From Dirofilaria immitis (lineage: Eukaryota; Nematoda; Chromadorea; Rhabditida; Onchocercidae), in contig JAKNDB010000107.1 of NCBI GenBank assembly GCA_024305405.1, forward strand, positions 930,001 to 994,000: DNA of 64,000 nucleotides, given 5' to 3'. Position 1 is the first letter of the stretch. Each line of letters begins with the position of its first letter. Positions 13,401 to 27,300 of the stretch are shown here, one piece after another. The translations under genes were made by a program, and so were the position numbers. Under the pieces are notes generated by a model, which saw nothing but the letters and a program-made list of their open reading frames with translations, did no database searches and was not told the origin of the DNA.

Positions 13401-16400
13401 AAAATGGTACAAAAAAATAAAAAAAAAAAAATTTAAAAAAGATTATCCAACGTAATATTCGCTTCTATCTGTCTATCTATCCATTCATATCAGAAATATC
13501 TCGATCTAATCATTTTTTTGCATCATTTTGATCGAATGTTTTACTTATTTATTTTACAATAAAATATATTATGTCATTACTAAATATGATAGATAGATTC
13601 ATTTATCATTTTATCAAAATCTTAACTTTTTATCAAAAAAAAAAAATACTACTGATTGAAAGTCTGACCAAAAATATCATATTATAATTATCAAATTTAT
13701 GATTGTGATAATAAGGAATTTAATTAGAAATTTCTTAACTTTTTCTAATTGATGCTTGAAATAGTTTTATAAAACTAAAACAATTGATTGATTGCTTTAT
13801 AAATCTATTTAAAGTAGTCATACATACTCTTAACTCAAATTACAATTCGCCGAATCAACGATGATTCAAAAATTAATTCAGAAAAAAAAAGGTCAATAAT
13901 TTGAAATTCCAGAAATGCTTTGATAAACAAATGTGATTCATACATAGAGAGTGTTTCAAATTTTTGTAGGCAAAAAATTCTTTATAAAAATTTTATTTTA
14001 CAGTGCAAAAACCGACATCTTACGGTTTAACGATGACCGATAATGCCGAACCATCCGATATTTCATCTTTCTTAAAACAGAAAGGTGAAAAATCATTTGA
14101 TCGTTCATCTCTTCCAGAGCATTCTAGATCACCAGATTTATTACGAAGCGCTGAACCTAAAACTACTACTATTATTGCTGAAAATCACCATAGGTCTGTT
14201 ATTTAATTAAGGATATTATCGTTTAGTTTTTAATAAATAATAGTATGGCTAAAAATTGAAATTAGTAAGGATCGGTTGAACAAAAATTTGCATAATTTGA
14301 AAACTTTGATCTTTGTCTCGATTAAAATTATTATCTCAACATGCGTTCTAAATTTTTTTCGGTAAGCTTTGTTAATTGAATAAATATGATAGGTAACTTT
14401 TTAATGATCTGAAATAGATGTGAATTGATATGATACGTTCATTAAGAAGTTAATTGATAGATATTATCAAAATTATTCTTTCATATTTCGATTCGAATAT
14501 CATGAAGTTGAAAAGAAATTTAGCTACTTCCTTTCATACTTCTCGCTATGAATTAAGCAGTTAGCCAGTTAGCAATCAATCAGGCCTCTTATATCATGGA
14601 AATTAGCATTATCATCTTACTATCAGATGATAGGGAAAAATTTTTATGCAAATTTATTCTCTATAATTTTTGAAGAATTTGATTGTTATAAAGATATGTA
14701 GTAGAGTTATAAAGGCTAATTTAAAATGATGAATTTTTATTCTATTCCTTCTGTAACTTTTAGTCATGTTTTCTTATTCTATACTAAATGAAATTTATCT
14801 ATTTTAGATCACGAAAAATTGATGATTATGATCCAATAGCACGAGAAAAGAACGAGAAATTAATCATACATCTACAAGTTTGGCAGAAAAAAGATGATCG
14901 ATTAGGTTTTATGGTAGCTCAATATGATGATAATGCAATTGCAAATGCTACTGCTGCACCTGGACAAACTATTAGTAGTCGAAGTTTCACCGGTCAATAT
15001 TTATAGATAGCATTTTAATTTGAATGAAATTGTTTATTAAATAATATATCAAAGTTTGGCATATTATATATTGCAGATGATGGACGAGGTATCGTAACAT
15101 CAACATATACAGCTGAAACACGTTATAATGTATCACCAGCTAGAACATATGAATATGCAAAAGGAACAATGAATATGCCTCATGATCAACGTATTACTAC
15201 ACCAACAATGTATACAGAAGTCAGGAGTTTTGAAATTCCAAAATCCAAAGAACCGGCTGCATCAGTGTCATCTGATCCTAATGAACAACGCGTTGGTTCA
15301 CGCAATTATTCATCGTTTATGGAAACTTCTCGATCATCTCCAACAACAATTACAGGTTATGATAGTAAAAATAGGCTTAAATCATTCGACCAATTGGATA
15401 GTGGTAGTAGTTTTATAACAGATAGTCGATACTATGATCCTAAATCTTCAAGTGAATATCATAATTTGGATTCAAGTAGCTATAGTGTTCGACAATACGG
15501 TACAGGAAGTATCGCAGCAACGGATCAAAAGCAAACGCAATTAAAATATTTTGGTGAAGAACCGATGAAATCAGATGGAACTAAAACATCAAGGAATGAT
15601 ATTGATATGGTTAAAACAACTTATGAGTCCTATCATTCTTCCATTCATGACGTGGTTCCTCAGCGAAACTTAGACTCATCAATATCTGGTGGATATATTA
15701 GAAATAAGTTTGATTCGGATGAACTTTCTTCTAATGGTTATTTGAAAGATGAATCTAAGCGGACAGATTTTGAGGCACCAATAGTAGCCTCTTATGGTCG
15801 AGCCAGATCAGATATTACAACTGATAGACAGCAAGAAGTTTCACAAAAATTGTTCCATCGTCAACAGTTTTGGAACGATCCGAAGAAATGGAACGATTGC
15901 CAAAAAGTTGGAAATCAATTGAGAAAATAGATGCAGATAGTCTACAGTATCGAAAAATTAAAGATGAAAAAATGGTAGAGAGAAATCGGTATTCAGGTGA
16001 TGTCTACGAAGAGCATATCATTTCTTTTTTTTTTTTAAATTTTTCTTTGACCGATTGTTTCAATTAATTCATTTTCATGTATTTTTACATTTATATGAAA
16101 AATATATTTTGCTTTATTTATTATTAAATTAAAATCAAATCGTATAAATTATTATTGCTAAATTAAATATCAAACAATTTATTCAAATATTATAAATTAA
16201 ATTTTATTAATTTTAAATTTAATTATTAAATTTGAAATTAAAAAATTTAAATATAATATTTTAATATTACCATTGGTATATTGTTGTTGTAATTTACAAA
16301 ATAAAATTTTATTATAATTATTAGAAAGAAAGACATAAGAGAATTAAAAATGAAACCAAAGATAAATTTGTCTTTTCTTCAAAAAAAAAAAAAAAATTGC

Positions 16401-19400
16401 CTTCTATAAAATGTTCATTTTTTTCCTAAATTTTTGTAAACTTTTTGTCATTACGTAAATGTCTTATTTCGAGATTAACCACTACGTAAATGTCTTATTT
16501 CGAGATTAATGTTCAATTTTTATCATTGATATAGGATAATTTATTATCTTTTTTTTTCTTAAGCATAATTAGTTAAATAGATCTTACTTAATGAAAAATT
16601 TAAAAGTCTAACAAATTATTATTCTCAAAGTTTAGATGAACAAAGTTATCGTAATGTAAGTGGTGTAGGAAAAGATGATGGACGATATTATTACGATTCT
16701 TCACGATCTATTGAAGAACCATTTCAGACTTTGAGCAGGTTAGTATGTCTTAAATCGTATCACAAATGAATAAGGTCAATTAAACTAATGTCGTCGTATT
16801 TTTTATTCATGGAAAATTTGTAATGTAAGCAGGATAAAATGAAAGAACTGGTTTCAACACGAAGAAACCTACTAATTTTGTATTGAGTATTTTTTCCTAT
16901 CCAAACATTAAGTTATATAATGATTAATAAAGTTGACATGCGAGAATACTAGAAATACTATAACAAATGATATGATATGATATGATATGATATGATATTG
17001 TATGGTATGGTATGGTATGATACGATATGATAATATGATATGGTATGGTAATGGTATGATATCGTAATCATTCATATCGAAATTTCAGAGATCACGACAT
17101 GGAACCAACATTTTTACCGGCAACATCACAACGAACAGCCGATTATATGCGAGCAAGGGAAGAAAAGAAATTTGATTCATTCCCGAAAATGGATTCAATT
17201 CTTTCTTCTTCACAACGGCATAGTTTTTTTTCTTTTCTTTCCTTTGTTTAAATTCTTTTCTTTTACTTTTTGTATATTTTGATAATCCGATTTTAGCCTA
17301 TTTTTAGATAATTCAAACTTGTTTGGATAATTTAACCACTATTTATCCTAATATATTTACCTTTATTATATATATATTAACAATTAATATCTATGATGTG
17401 ATATTTATTCCATTATTTTTGTAAGGAATAGTAGGCATAAATTCTGGCACTTATCAGAATATATGGGAATTTATTCAAGATTCGAGACATGTGATAAATA
17501 AAAGAGCTCTAGAAAGTCTAATTAAGGCTGGGGTATTTGATAGTGTACATCAAAACAGAAAGCAGTTGTATGTAGGGTATATTTTTCATAAATTATCATG
17601 ATTCTTTGATGTTTTTTTTTTTTTTTTTTTCAGTATCAGACGTCTAATTTGAATGCAAAATATGATATCAATAGATGTTTTCGAGAATTGATCAAATACC
17701 TTTGATGATTTTATTGGTGCAAAAAGAACATCTAATTTGAATATAAAATATGATATCAATAGATGTTTTCGAGAATTGATCTTTGATGATTTTATTATTG
17801 CAAAAAAAAAAAATCGGATCAGATTAGTTAATAATGCTAATAGCATCTAATATCGATAATAATCTTTAGATCGAGAGTAATAGACAATTTCAGAGATAGG
17901 AAAAACTTTTTTTTTTTTTTGATTTGCTTTCTCATTACTAATAAATGAACATTTTTTTTTCATTTAATTTCATCATTTTCAAAGATTTCAGGATTTAGAA
18001 AAAAAAATTAAATAATAGGAACGGAAACTATATATCTATATATTCATGCTATAGATCATCCAAAATCTACCTACCTCTATTTATATCTCTTTTTTTTTTC
18101 ATCCATCTTTTTTAAATATGACTTTTTATCAGATTATTAAAGACTGATACGAGAAAAAAAAAAGATATGAATTAAGTAATATCGATAGTATTTGTTTTAA
18201 ATTATCAATGATTTTAACAATTTGTAACAATGATAATCTTGACAATGCTGTGAAATGTTTTAGATGATACTTTTATCATTTAATTTGTAGATTATTTTTG
18301 AGCAATGAAATATCTTACCTGTGATATTTGATAAATTATTCATTTTTGCTAATAATAGTTTTTCCTTTCTTTTATTTTTGTTTTTTTCTTTTTTTTCTTT
18401 CATTTTTATTTTTTTCTCGTCTCACTTTCTTTTAATTATTGCCATTTCCTACATTTGTTCGTTGATGAAATTCGTACTGAATTTAAAGTATTGATCAAGA
18501 CCTAGTAATTTTTCAAAATAGATAAGCTGAACAGTCTATGCATTTTATCATTATTGTAATAATGATGACAATTCAATGATAGGATGGTCTTTTTGTGATC
18601 TCTTATATTTTGACCCTATTTTTTTAGATTCATCATTTCTTTACATTGAATTGAATATTTATTTTTCAATCCATCAAATTATCTCATTTTATTATTTAGT
18701 TCTTTTATCAATTAACTATTTTAATCATTCTTCGTCTTATCAATATTTCATAGTTTAGAATTTTACAATTTCAAACTATCCTTTCTTTTTTTTTTTTTTT
18801 TGCTCCTGTCTCTTGATTTTTAAAATTCTGCTTTTTTTTATAGAAAATAATTTCCTCCATCTTTACCTGATAATTTATGATACATGAGAAGATGAAAATT
18901 GTTTGTTTGAATTCTTTTATCAATCATGAAGAATGAAAACAGGAAATGAAAAATGAATTTTTATTTCATACACAACTTCTTAATTACTTGTCGAGAAATT
19001 TTAACTTTTAGTTACATTCTACTTAATGAAATGATAATTATCATATTATTTCAGACCATCAAAGTTTGAATATAGCGAACAAGAAGGCTCTCTAACAGAT
19101 ATAGTTGAAGAAGCAAAATTAACACCACAAACACGACGGAAATTTCAGGAGCAAAAATTCGACACGAAGAAGAACTTGACGTATGATTGAAATTGCAATT
19201 AAATTTAAAAAAAAAATTTTTATTTACTAAATAATGATTTAGATATAAAATATATTAAAGAGGAATTTTTGTTTTCTCTCCTTTAATTTACATCACATTT
19301 ATTAAACTATCTATATCTTATCAAAAATTTGAAACAATTTTGATTGTAGTTTGCTAGATCTATGAAGCATTATTATTAGATCAGATAACTGTTTTTTTTT

Positions 19401-21311
19401 TTTTTATCATTTGGGTTTATGGATTTATATTACTCATCTTTATATCATCGTATCTTTAACATAATCAAGTTTCGCAGGGCATCTAAAAAAAAAACACTTC
19501 TAGAAGCCTCTTGGATTCAGAATATTCATTATCGTCAACGTTTTTGAATATGCTATTATGCTTTTAGAATTATTTCAAATTAAAATTTTTTTACTATTAA
19601 AAAAATATTCTGTCATTTTTGTCTTTTGATTTCAGTCATTCTTCATTTGTTCTTCCACATAATACATTCTTCATATAATAGATTATTAAAGTTGAAAATT
19701 GATAAGTTAAAAAATTAGATTCCTTCTATGTTTTATTTATTCTATTGATGTAGGAAAAGCGAGAAGGTGTACGTAAATCGATGAAAGACGATTTACAAGA
19801 TCGTGATGAATTTGAGTTATCTCATTCGAAACCCTCAAGTTTATCACCTATATCCACACCTCGAACAACTCCCAGACTTAATCTAAAATTCGGAAAAGTT
19901 TGTTTATTTTGATTTTTTTATTTGCAATTACCATGAATTGTTGTAATATATTAATTTTAAAAATTAATAATTTTAGTATAAGCTCAAAATAAACAACAAT
20001 CCGAAATATTGTAATGTTACGATTTTCGACCTGTAACATTAAGCTAAGCTATTCTTATATTACAATTTTTCTGCTATCATTCCAGAAAAATAATTGATTC
20101 ATAAAAAAATTATCAATAAGTTATTGGAATTCAATGATTAGATTGATATGACCGATAATTTAGCTTAATTGGATTTATAAATATGCATATATGCATTGTC
20201 CGTTTTTTTCATAAAATAGTCATAAAATGAAATAAAATTTATAAAATTCAATTTTCTCTCTCTATCAGCCAACTTATTTATCAATAGCAAAAATCATTAG
20301 AAATAAATTATCTTTACTATATTATCAATCAATGATATATAATTTTGCTTATAGGATAAGGAAAAAAAGGAATTGACGAAAGTGATTTTAATTTTGGTAA
20401 ATCCAAAATAACATCGAAATATGAGATAGTACGACGTGGAAAAGATGTTGATGTGAAGGTTGATTCATTGAAACTTGGCAAAGATGATCAACTTAAAGTT
20501 ATCGTAATATGTACGTTTTATTTATACATCATCTATAAATCCTTTCCAAAAATTAAATCATATATTTGATCATTTAATACAAAATTAATCAATAAACAAC
20601 AAATTGAATTAGATTAGAAAAAATTAATAGCCGAAATTTTTGCTGAATTAACTACTAAAAAATAGCATGAATTTGTAGAAAATTTTTTCAGTACGCTAGA
20701 AGAAATAAATCATTCAGGATTTATTTCTGGATTTATTTAAAATCATTCAGGATTTATTTCTGGATTTGTTTAAAATCATTTAGGATTTATTTCTGGATTT
20801 ATTTAAAATCATTCAGGATTTATTTCTGGATTTATTTAAAATCATTCAGGATTTATTTCTGGATTTATTTAAAATCATTCAGGATTTATTCCTGGATTAT
20901 TCAGGATGTATTTCTGGATTATTCAGGATTTATTTAAAAATATACTTTTATTGTATCAATCATAAATATCTTTACAATCATTATTTGTTAATTTTTTGAT
21001 TATGATTAAAATGCTATTGCTTATTTTTAGCCATTTCATTATAACTTTTTCAAAATTAATTTTCCAGTAGCAGCAAAAGGAGCAGTAGAACGTGAAGAAA
21101 TTGAACCAAAAGTAAAGAAGTCTCGCCATTCCTATGAAATATCATTTCGGCCAGCAGAAGTTGGAACACATAAGGTACACCTATATGATTCTTTAATATT
21201 TAGGTAAAATTATTGTTGAAATTCAAATTTGACAATCATAGTTTTGAATTTCATGATAAATACAAATAAATAAACAATAGAAATTTAATGATTTTTATTG
21301 TTATTTTTGTT

Positions 21312-21369
<58 letters not shown>

Positions 21370-24300
21370 GTTGTTGTTATTGTTGAAATTCGATAATAAT
21401 CCTTCCGCAGATTCATCTACAGAAATCTTATTACGATTTTTTTGCAAATTTCTTTTTCTTCTTTTACAGAGGCAATTTGAAGTTTAACTAAATTTAAAGT
21501 TTAACTAAATAAATTGATATAGTTAATAAAAATTAAATTGAAAATTATTTTTCCTAGCTTCTTGTTTATATTTAATTTTAAGACTAATTTTTTTTTTTTG
21601 AATATTTTGAAAATGAATGAATCTTTATAGCCTTCATAAAAATGAACTTAAAAATCTTTATAGCCTTTATAAAAATGAACTTAAGAATCTTTATAGCCTT
21701 CATAAAAATGAACTTAAAATTATTCAATATTATACTCCCATAAAAACTTATTTAATATTATATCTATTAGAAAAAGAAAAAAAAAAGAAGGAAGAAATCA
21801 AAAGTTAAATAATTTTGATTTATTAAACAGAACATATAGCAAAATAATAATTCATTTCAATATTTCAGGTAATGGTTTATGTAAATGATACGTTGCATCC
21901 GATGTGTCCTTTTCCGATTCGTGTCTATGATGCATCAGAGATTATTGTTGGTGAAATTCCATCACAAAGTACCATCAATGATACTGTTGAATTTACTGGT
22001 TAATTTTTTGACAAATCATACTGCTTATAGTAAAGAACTTAAATCTTCGTTTAATATTTAGGCAAAAATTCTATGAAACATAATAAAGAAATAATTTGCA
22101 TAATTTTCAAATCTTCTATTGTATCAATGAAACAAGCATCAAATTGATTGTTTCAAATTGATTGTAATATTACATAAATAATGATTTAACTTATGATTTT
22201 TGATTGATAAATTAGAGATATAATTAATTATGATAGAGGAGAAAATTTTTTGAAGAAGAAGAAGATCGTAAATTCCCACTTTTGATCTACTACATTCCGA
22301 CACTTATAGAAATTCTTCACCTTTTTTTTTTTTTTATTTTGTGAAATTTTTTCCTTCAAAATAATAACTATTTCAAATATATATATATATATATATATAG
22401 TTGTATTTCGAATTATAAAACTATATGAATATCATGATTATAGTTGATGCTGGTCGAGCAGGTTTCGGAAATCTTGAAATGGCAATTAAGGATAGTGATG
22501 GTGTTATCATACCATCTCATGTAGCACAATTAGAAACAGGTACTGCAAAATTTTTGGTAACATTCAATCCGACTAATACAGGAATGCACACCGTTAATAT
22601 TACATTCAATAAGGAAATTCTTAAAAGTATATATTTTTTTTTTTTGAATTGTTAAATTATTTATTAAAAATAGTCATATTTTTCTTATCTTTTTTTTTTC
22701 TTCATTTTTTTTGAATTGATTTGATAAATGACAATTTCAAATATTATCAATTTATGGATTTATTTTTAGATAGTCCATTTGAAGTAAATATTGTGGATGA
22801 GAAACCATTCGAAGAAATGGATAATGTGTATGTTTTAATCGATGATATTTTTAAATTTCGTATAAGAAAATATTTTGAAAATGAAATTAATGAATTTTGA
22901 AATTTTAAAAGGTATACAAGAAAATGGAAATATTATTAAATTTTAACTATAAAATAAAATTGATTAAATTTTATTTATCAAAGATAAGCATCATCTTTTG
23001 ATAAATTTATTACAGTTTGATGGATGGAAAGAAAAAAGATTCGAGAAAAGAAAAGGAAGAGAGAAAACGTGAAGAAAAAGAACGTTTGAAAAAAGAGAAG
23101 GAGGAAAAGTTGTTGGCTGAAACGTTAAAAAAAATAAGGTAATTATGGTTATAAAAAGCAAGTTTTAAAAGGTTCAAAGTTCAACAAATTTATTACCTAT
23201 CGGTTATTTATGCAGGAAAAGAGACTAAAAAGAAGAAGCATCAAATGGAAAAGAAGACAAGCGTTTCCAAAATTCCATCTTTAAGTCGAGTTGGACGATT
23301 GGCACAAATCTTTATAACATTGGCTGGTGACGAATCACTTGATGTTACGGTAATCGGTAAGTTTTCAAAATTCAAAATTTTTTTGTTAAAAATAATAAAT
23401 TATAATGAATTTTCAAATTGAGTATTGAAAAAGGAAGAAATTGCAATAATTTTTGCGAAATTTTTCAATTCTAAAAAAAAAAAATTGATAAGAAAATTCT
23501 TCTTAATTCGTTATCATTCGTATACATTCCAATGTATCGCAAAATTGTATTTCAGATCCAGAAAAGAGAAAATTCAAAGTTCCATGTCCGATCATGAACC
23601 TGGTATTAAAAAGTTGAGTTTACACCGATACAAGTGGGTAAGTTTTTGAAAAATTTTTAATTTTTTTTTAAATCCATTTTTCAAAATCTAAACCTATTTC
23701 CACTTTTTTTTCAATATTTAATTTAGGATATTTCAATAGTTTTTTTTCTTATATTAATATTACATAATTTAGAAATTTCTAATTTTTTTTCAGGTTTTTA
23801 AATTGTTTTTACTTTTTTATCTTATTTTGAAGTTTTTCTTTACTTCATTCTCTCCTTCTTATTATTTTTTTTTTTTAAATTCTATGCCAAGGAATTTGTC
23901 CATTTTGAAACTTCACCTAAATTCTATGCCAAGGAATTTGTCCATTTTAAAACTTCACCTTATTTAGTAGTTTTAAAAATTCATCATTTTCAGGTGATCA
24001 TGAAATCGAAGTTAAATATGCAGGTGTCGATGTTCAAGGCAGTCCGTTTACTTGTCGAGCGTATGATCCAGCGAAAATTAGTGTCGGTGATATTCCTAAT
24101 AGTGTCATCAATAGACCAGTCCATTTTATTGGTTTGCTTTATGGAAAATTAAAATGACCTTTGCTTTATGGAAAATTAAAATGACCTTTGCTTTATGGAA
24201 AATTAAAATAACAAGTTTAAAGTATACTTTATTTTGCGAAGATCGCAATTTGGGAAGGCGATATATATATATATATATCATAGTTTATGATGATGGAACT

Positions 24301-27300
24301 ATATCCGTCACAAAATTGTTCTTCAATTTGACCTTCGCTAAGTTCATATTTATAATAGGTAAATGTTCCATTAAAACATTAAGTAAGATGTTCTATTCTG
24401 ATTTTTCTATATTTTATAGTGGATGCAAGTCAAGCAGGTGTCGGTAACTTAGAAGTAGCAGTAAACGAAGGACGTATTCCATCAATGGCGCAATCACTTG
24501 GACAACATCGTTATGATATATCTTTTGTACCCAGAGAACTTATTGATCATACCATATCTGTTCGTTTCAATAATGAACCTGTGCCAGGTCAGGAAAAATT
24601 AAAAATATGATCAAGAATTGAATGATTTGTTAGATACTTTAGATGGATTATAATATTAATGAGATCTTTGCACGTTAAATCAATTTTACATTTTGAATTA
24701 TAATTTTGATTATTAAAGTCAAAAATCAAATATGAAAGGTTAGGAAAATCACAATGTTTATTTTATAAGACGAATTTGCTAATATTACAAAGCCTAATAG
24801 ATCGTATCTTTTTTTATGCTGATATTTGTTTTATTTGCCAAGCAAAAAGAAAAAAGAAACCGGAAAAGAGAAAAGAAAAGCTTGGCTATTAAAGGATCTT
24901 AGCTTTGTCGTAAATTATTTAACTTTTAATTTCTATTTTATTTAAACATTAGATAAGATAACTATCGATAAATTCCGCATGCTTTTTTTTTTTCGTTTAT
25001 CATTATCAATTTCTTTGATCAGAATACTATAACGCAAATATGAATTGATTAGGAATTCTGAAGTTTTAATTTTTAAAATTTCTACAATACATAGAACAAA
25101 TTTAGGAAGTCCATTTATTTGTCATCTGGTAACGGCGCAATCAGTGACAGTTTCGGGTCCTGGATTAGAACGAGTTCCAGTTGGACAAGTAGCACAGATC
25201 TATGTATTTGTTGAAGGTATGAAAGATATGTTACCACAAATACGCATTACCGATTCGCAGGGTAATAACATTCCGATCAGCATATCAAAAAGTGACGTAG
25301 ATGATAAGAAATGCATCATTTCTTATACACCAAGGAATGTCGGGAATCATCAGGTGAGTAGCATTCCATAAATAAAAATATACGCACAATCTTGACATTT
25401 AAAATGAAATATATTGCAAATCTGTTATCGTATATAACATTGCATTTTTAATAAATGATCTGATACAAAATGATACCAGTGATTTAGTATATTTTTGAAA
25501 CAGTTTACGGTATTTCTGTCATTTAGGATATGTTCCTGTAATCAATTAATGGTTTATGGTATTTCTGCCATTTAGGATATGTTACTGTAATTAATAGTTT
25601 CATATTAGAAATCGTGAAGTTTAGATTGATATAAGCTGTGACGGTAATCCGATTGCTGGATCTCCGTTCATCTCTAAAGCATTTTAAATGATCTGATACA
25701 GAATGATACCAGTGATTTAGTATATTTTTGAAACAGTTTACGGTATTTCTGCTATTTAGGATATGTTACTGTAATCAATTAATGGTTTATGGTATTTTTG
25801 CCATTTAGGATATGCTACTGTAATTAATAGTTTCATAATTAGAAATCGTGAAGTTTAGATTGATATAAGCTGTGACGGTAATCCGATTGCTGGATCTCCG
25901 TTCATCTCTAAAGCATTTGATGCAAAATGTGCCAAACTATCATGCATAGAAGAAGCGGTTGTTGGACGTCCTTGTACATTCATGATTGATGCTGCTCGAG
26001 CTGGAGCTGGTAATATGGAAATTATAGTCAGTGTTGAGAATCGAAATGTACCAAATTTTGTACAGGTTTGGGCAATAATACATCATCAAGATTTTTATTT
26101 TTTTTTTTTTTTGTTTCTATTATTTCTCCTATGATGAAAATGAGAAAGATGATCGTTCGAATCGAGATTAATAGATTATTAATATGGAGAAGACAAGAAA
26201 GAATAAAAAAAAAAAAAAAACGATATTTTATTGAGTTTTTAGGCGGAAGGACAAGCAAAATTTAAAGTTTCGTTTACACCACAAGAAGTTAAAGATCATC
26301 TGATAAGTGTACGATTTAATGGCGATCCAGTTCCAGGTAATTATATTGATTTGTTATTTGCAAAAAAATTTAACATATATTATCAAAAATTATTTTAATT
26401 AAAAATGAGTACTTTAATTCGATATTTTTTTTTTTGACTAATTCTAAATCCATGTATCAAATTAATGATCATATCATTCTTTCATTTTTATTTATCATTT
26501 ACTCGAAGATTAATCATTTAAAACATTAGTACTGTATACTGTTACTTCGATATTTATAAAATTTTTTTTTCATTATAATTCATTCCAGCAGTGATTTCAA
26601 AAGATGTTTAATATAGCAAAAGTTACTAAGATAGTATCATCTCAGTGATATATAATCAAATAGATAGTAGGAAAAGTTTATTAGTAAAAATAGGTCATTA
26701 TTATACTTTAATTATATGAATTTAAGGTTCACCGATGATTTGTCCAGTGCGTGAAAAACCATCACAATTGACTGGTAATATTTCGTCGCCGATAAATACC
26801 GGAGGATCGGAACGAGAGATTCGGCTAGTTGGTGATTTAACTGTAGGACAGGTATGTAATGCTAAATTTCTTGGATTTATTTTACGAAACTTATTACATT
26901 TTTTTGTCATCCGGTTTAAAGTTAAACAATTTTTGCATCGATTGAAATTTTGCATTTTTAGAAATCAAACAGAAAAGCAGAAATTCTTTATTTAGGTTTT
27001 ATAATTCGTTTGCTTAGGTTGGACAAACGAAAGGCTTCAGTATCGATACAACCGGACATGAAACTGATTGCAATGTTACCATCACTGGTTAGTTCCGGCA
27101 ATTGTTTAATGTTCTAACATTTTGCTTATTTCGGAAAGTCGGAGATAAGTGTTAGATCAAAATAACTTTCACTAATTTTGTATAAATATTGCTATATTGA
27201 ATATCGAATTTGATTAAGATGAAAAAAAAAATAGCTGGAATGGATGTATTATTTATCAGAAACAGAATACCGTAAAATTGTTTCCAATTTCTCCGATTTT

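Larger units (their letters stand above)
10535..14003 (+). other. Large filamin intron with minisatellites
   Basis: This 3.5-kb intron holds a CAT microsatellite at 11,341-11,381, a ~79-bp minisatellite at about 11,670-12,215 and a 32-bp repeat at 12,440-12,555. I see no coding exon in it. Confidence 0.65.
10433..19897 (+). other. Filamin inter-repeat linker, disordered, about 635 residues
   Basis: Eight exons (10433-10534, 14004-14193, 14808-14992, 15077-15996, 16636-16738, 17089-17223, 19055-19180, 19754-19897) have no Ig pattern. The sequence is rich in Ser, Thr, Tyr, Asp, Lys and Arg, for example SSSYSVRQYGTGS and SPISTPRTTPRLN, with many potential phosphorylation sites. Exon 15077-15996 is by far the largest of the gene. 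Two frame breaks lie here: the A5 runs at 15845-15849 and 19153-19157 each need one more A. The exon ending at 17223 lacks a GT donor in the correct phase. The location between Ig blocks suggests a flexible or regulatory spacer (inference). Confidence 0.8.
20355..22827 (+). other. Filamin Ig repeats after the linker (2 repeats)
   Basis: Exons 20355-20510, 21068-21174, 21869-21998, 22444-22626 and 22770-22827. The first repeat contains YEISFRPAEVGTHKVMVY and CPFPIRVYDAS; the second contains VDAGRAGFGNLEMA, FLVTFNPTNTGMHTV and NSPFEVNIVDEKP. The first exon begins with a lysine/glutamate stretch whose A7 run (20362-20368) needs one extra A to reach the frame of GIDESDFNFGK. Confidence 0.88.

Noticed and set aside
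15845..15851. Programmed -1 frameshifting at a CAAAAATT motif shared by two filamin sites
   Set aside because: The same one-A deficit also occurs in other contexts (A4 and A7 runs, and GTTAAAAAGG), so a general homopolymer problem explains all sites better than a specific recoding signal.
15870..16067. Separate short gene starting MERSEEMERLPKSWKS
   Set aside because: It is the continuation of the large filamin linker exon in another frame after the A5 run at 15845-15849; the exon ends at 15996 with a good donor.
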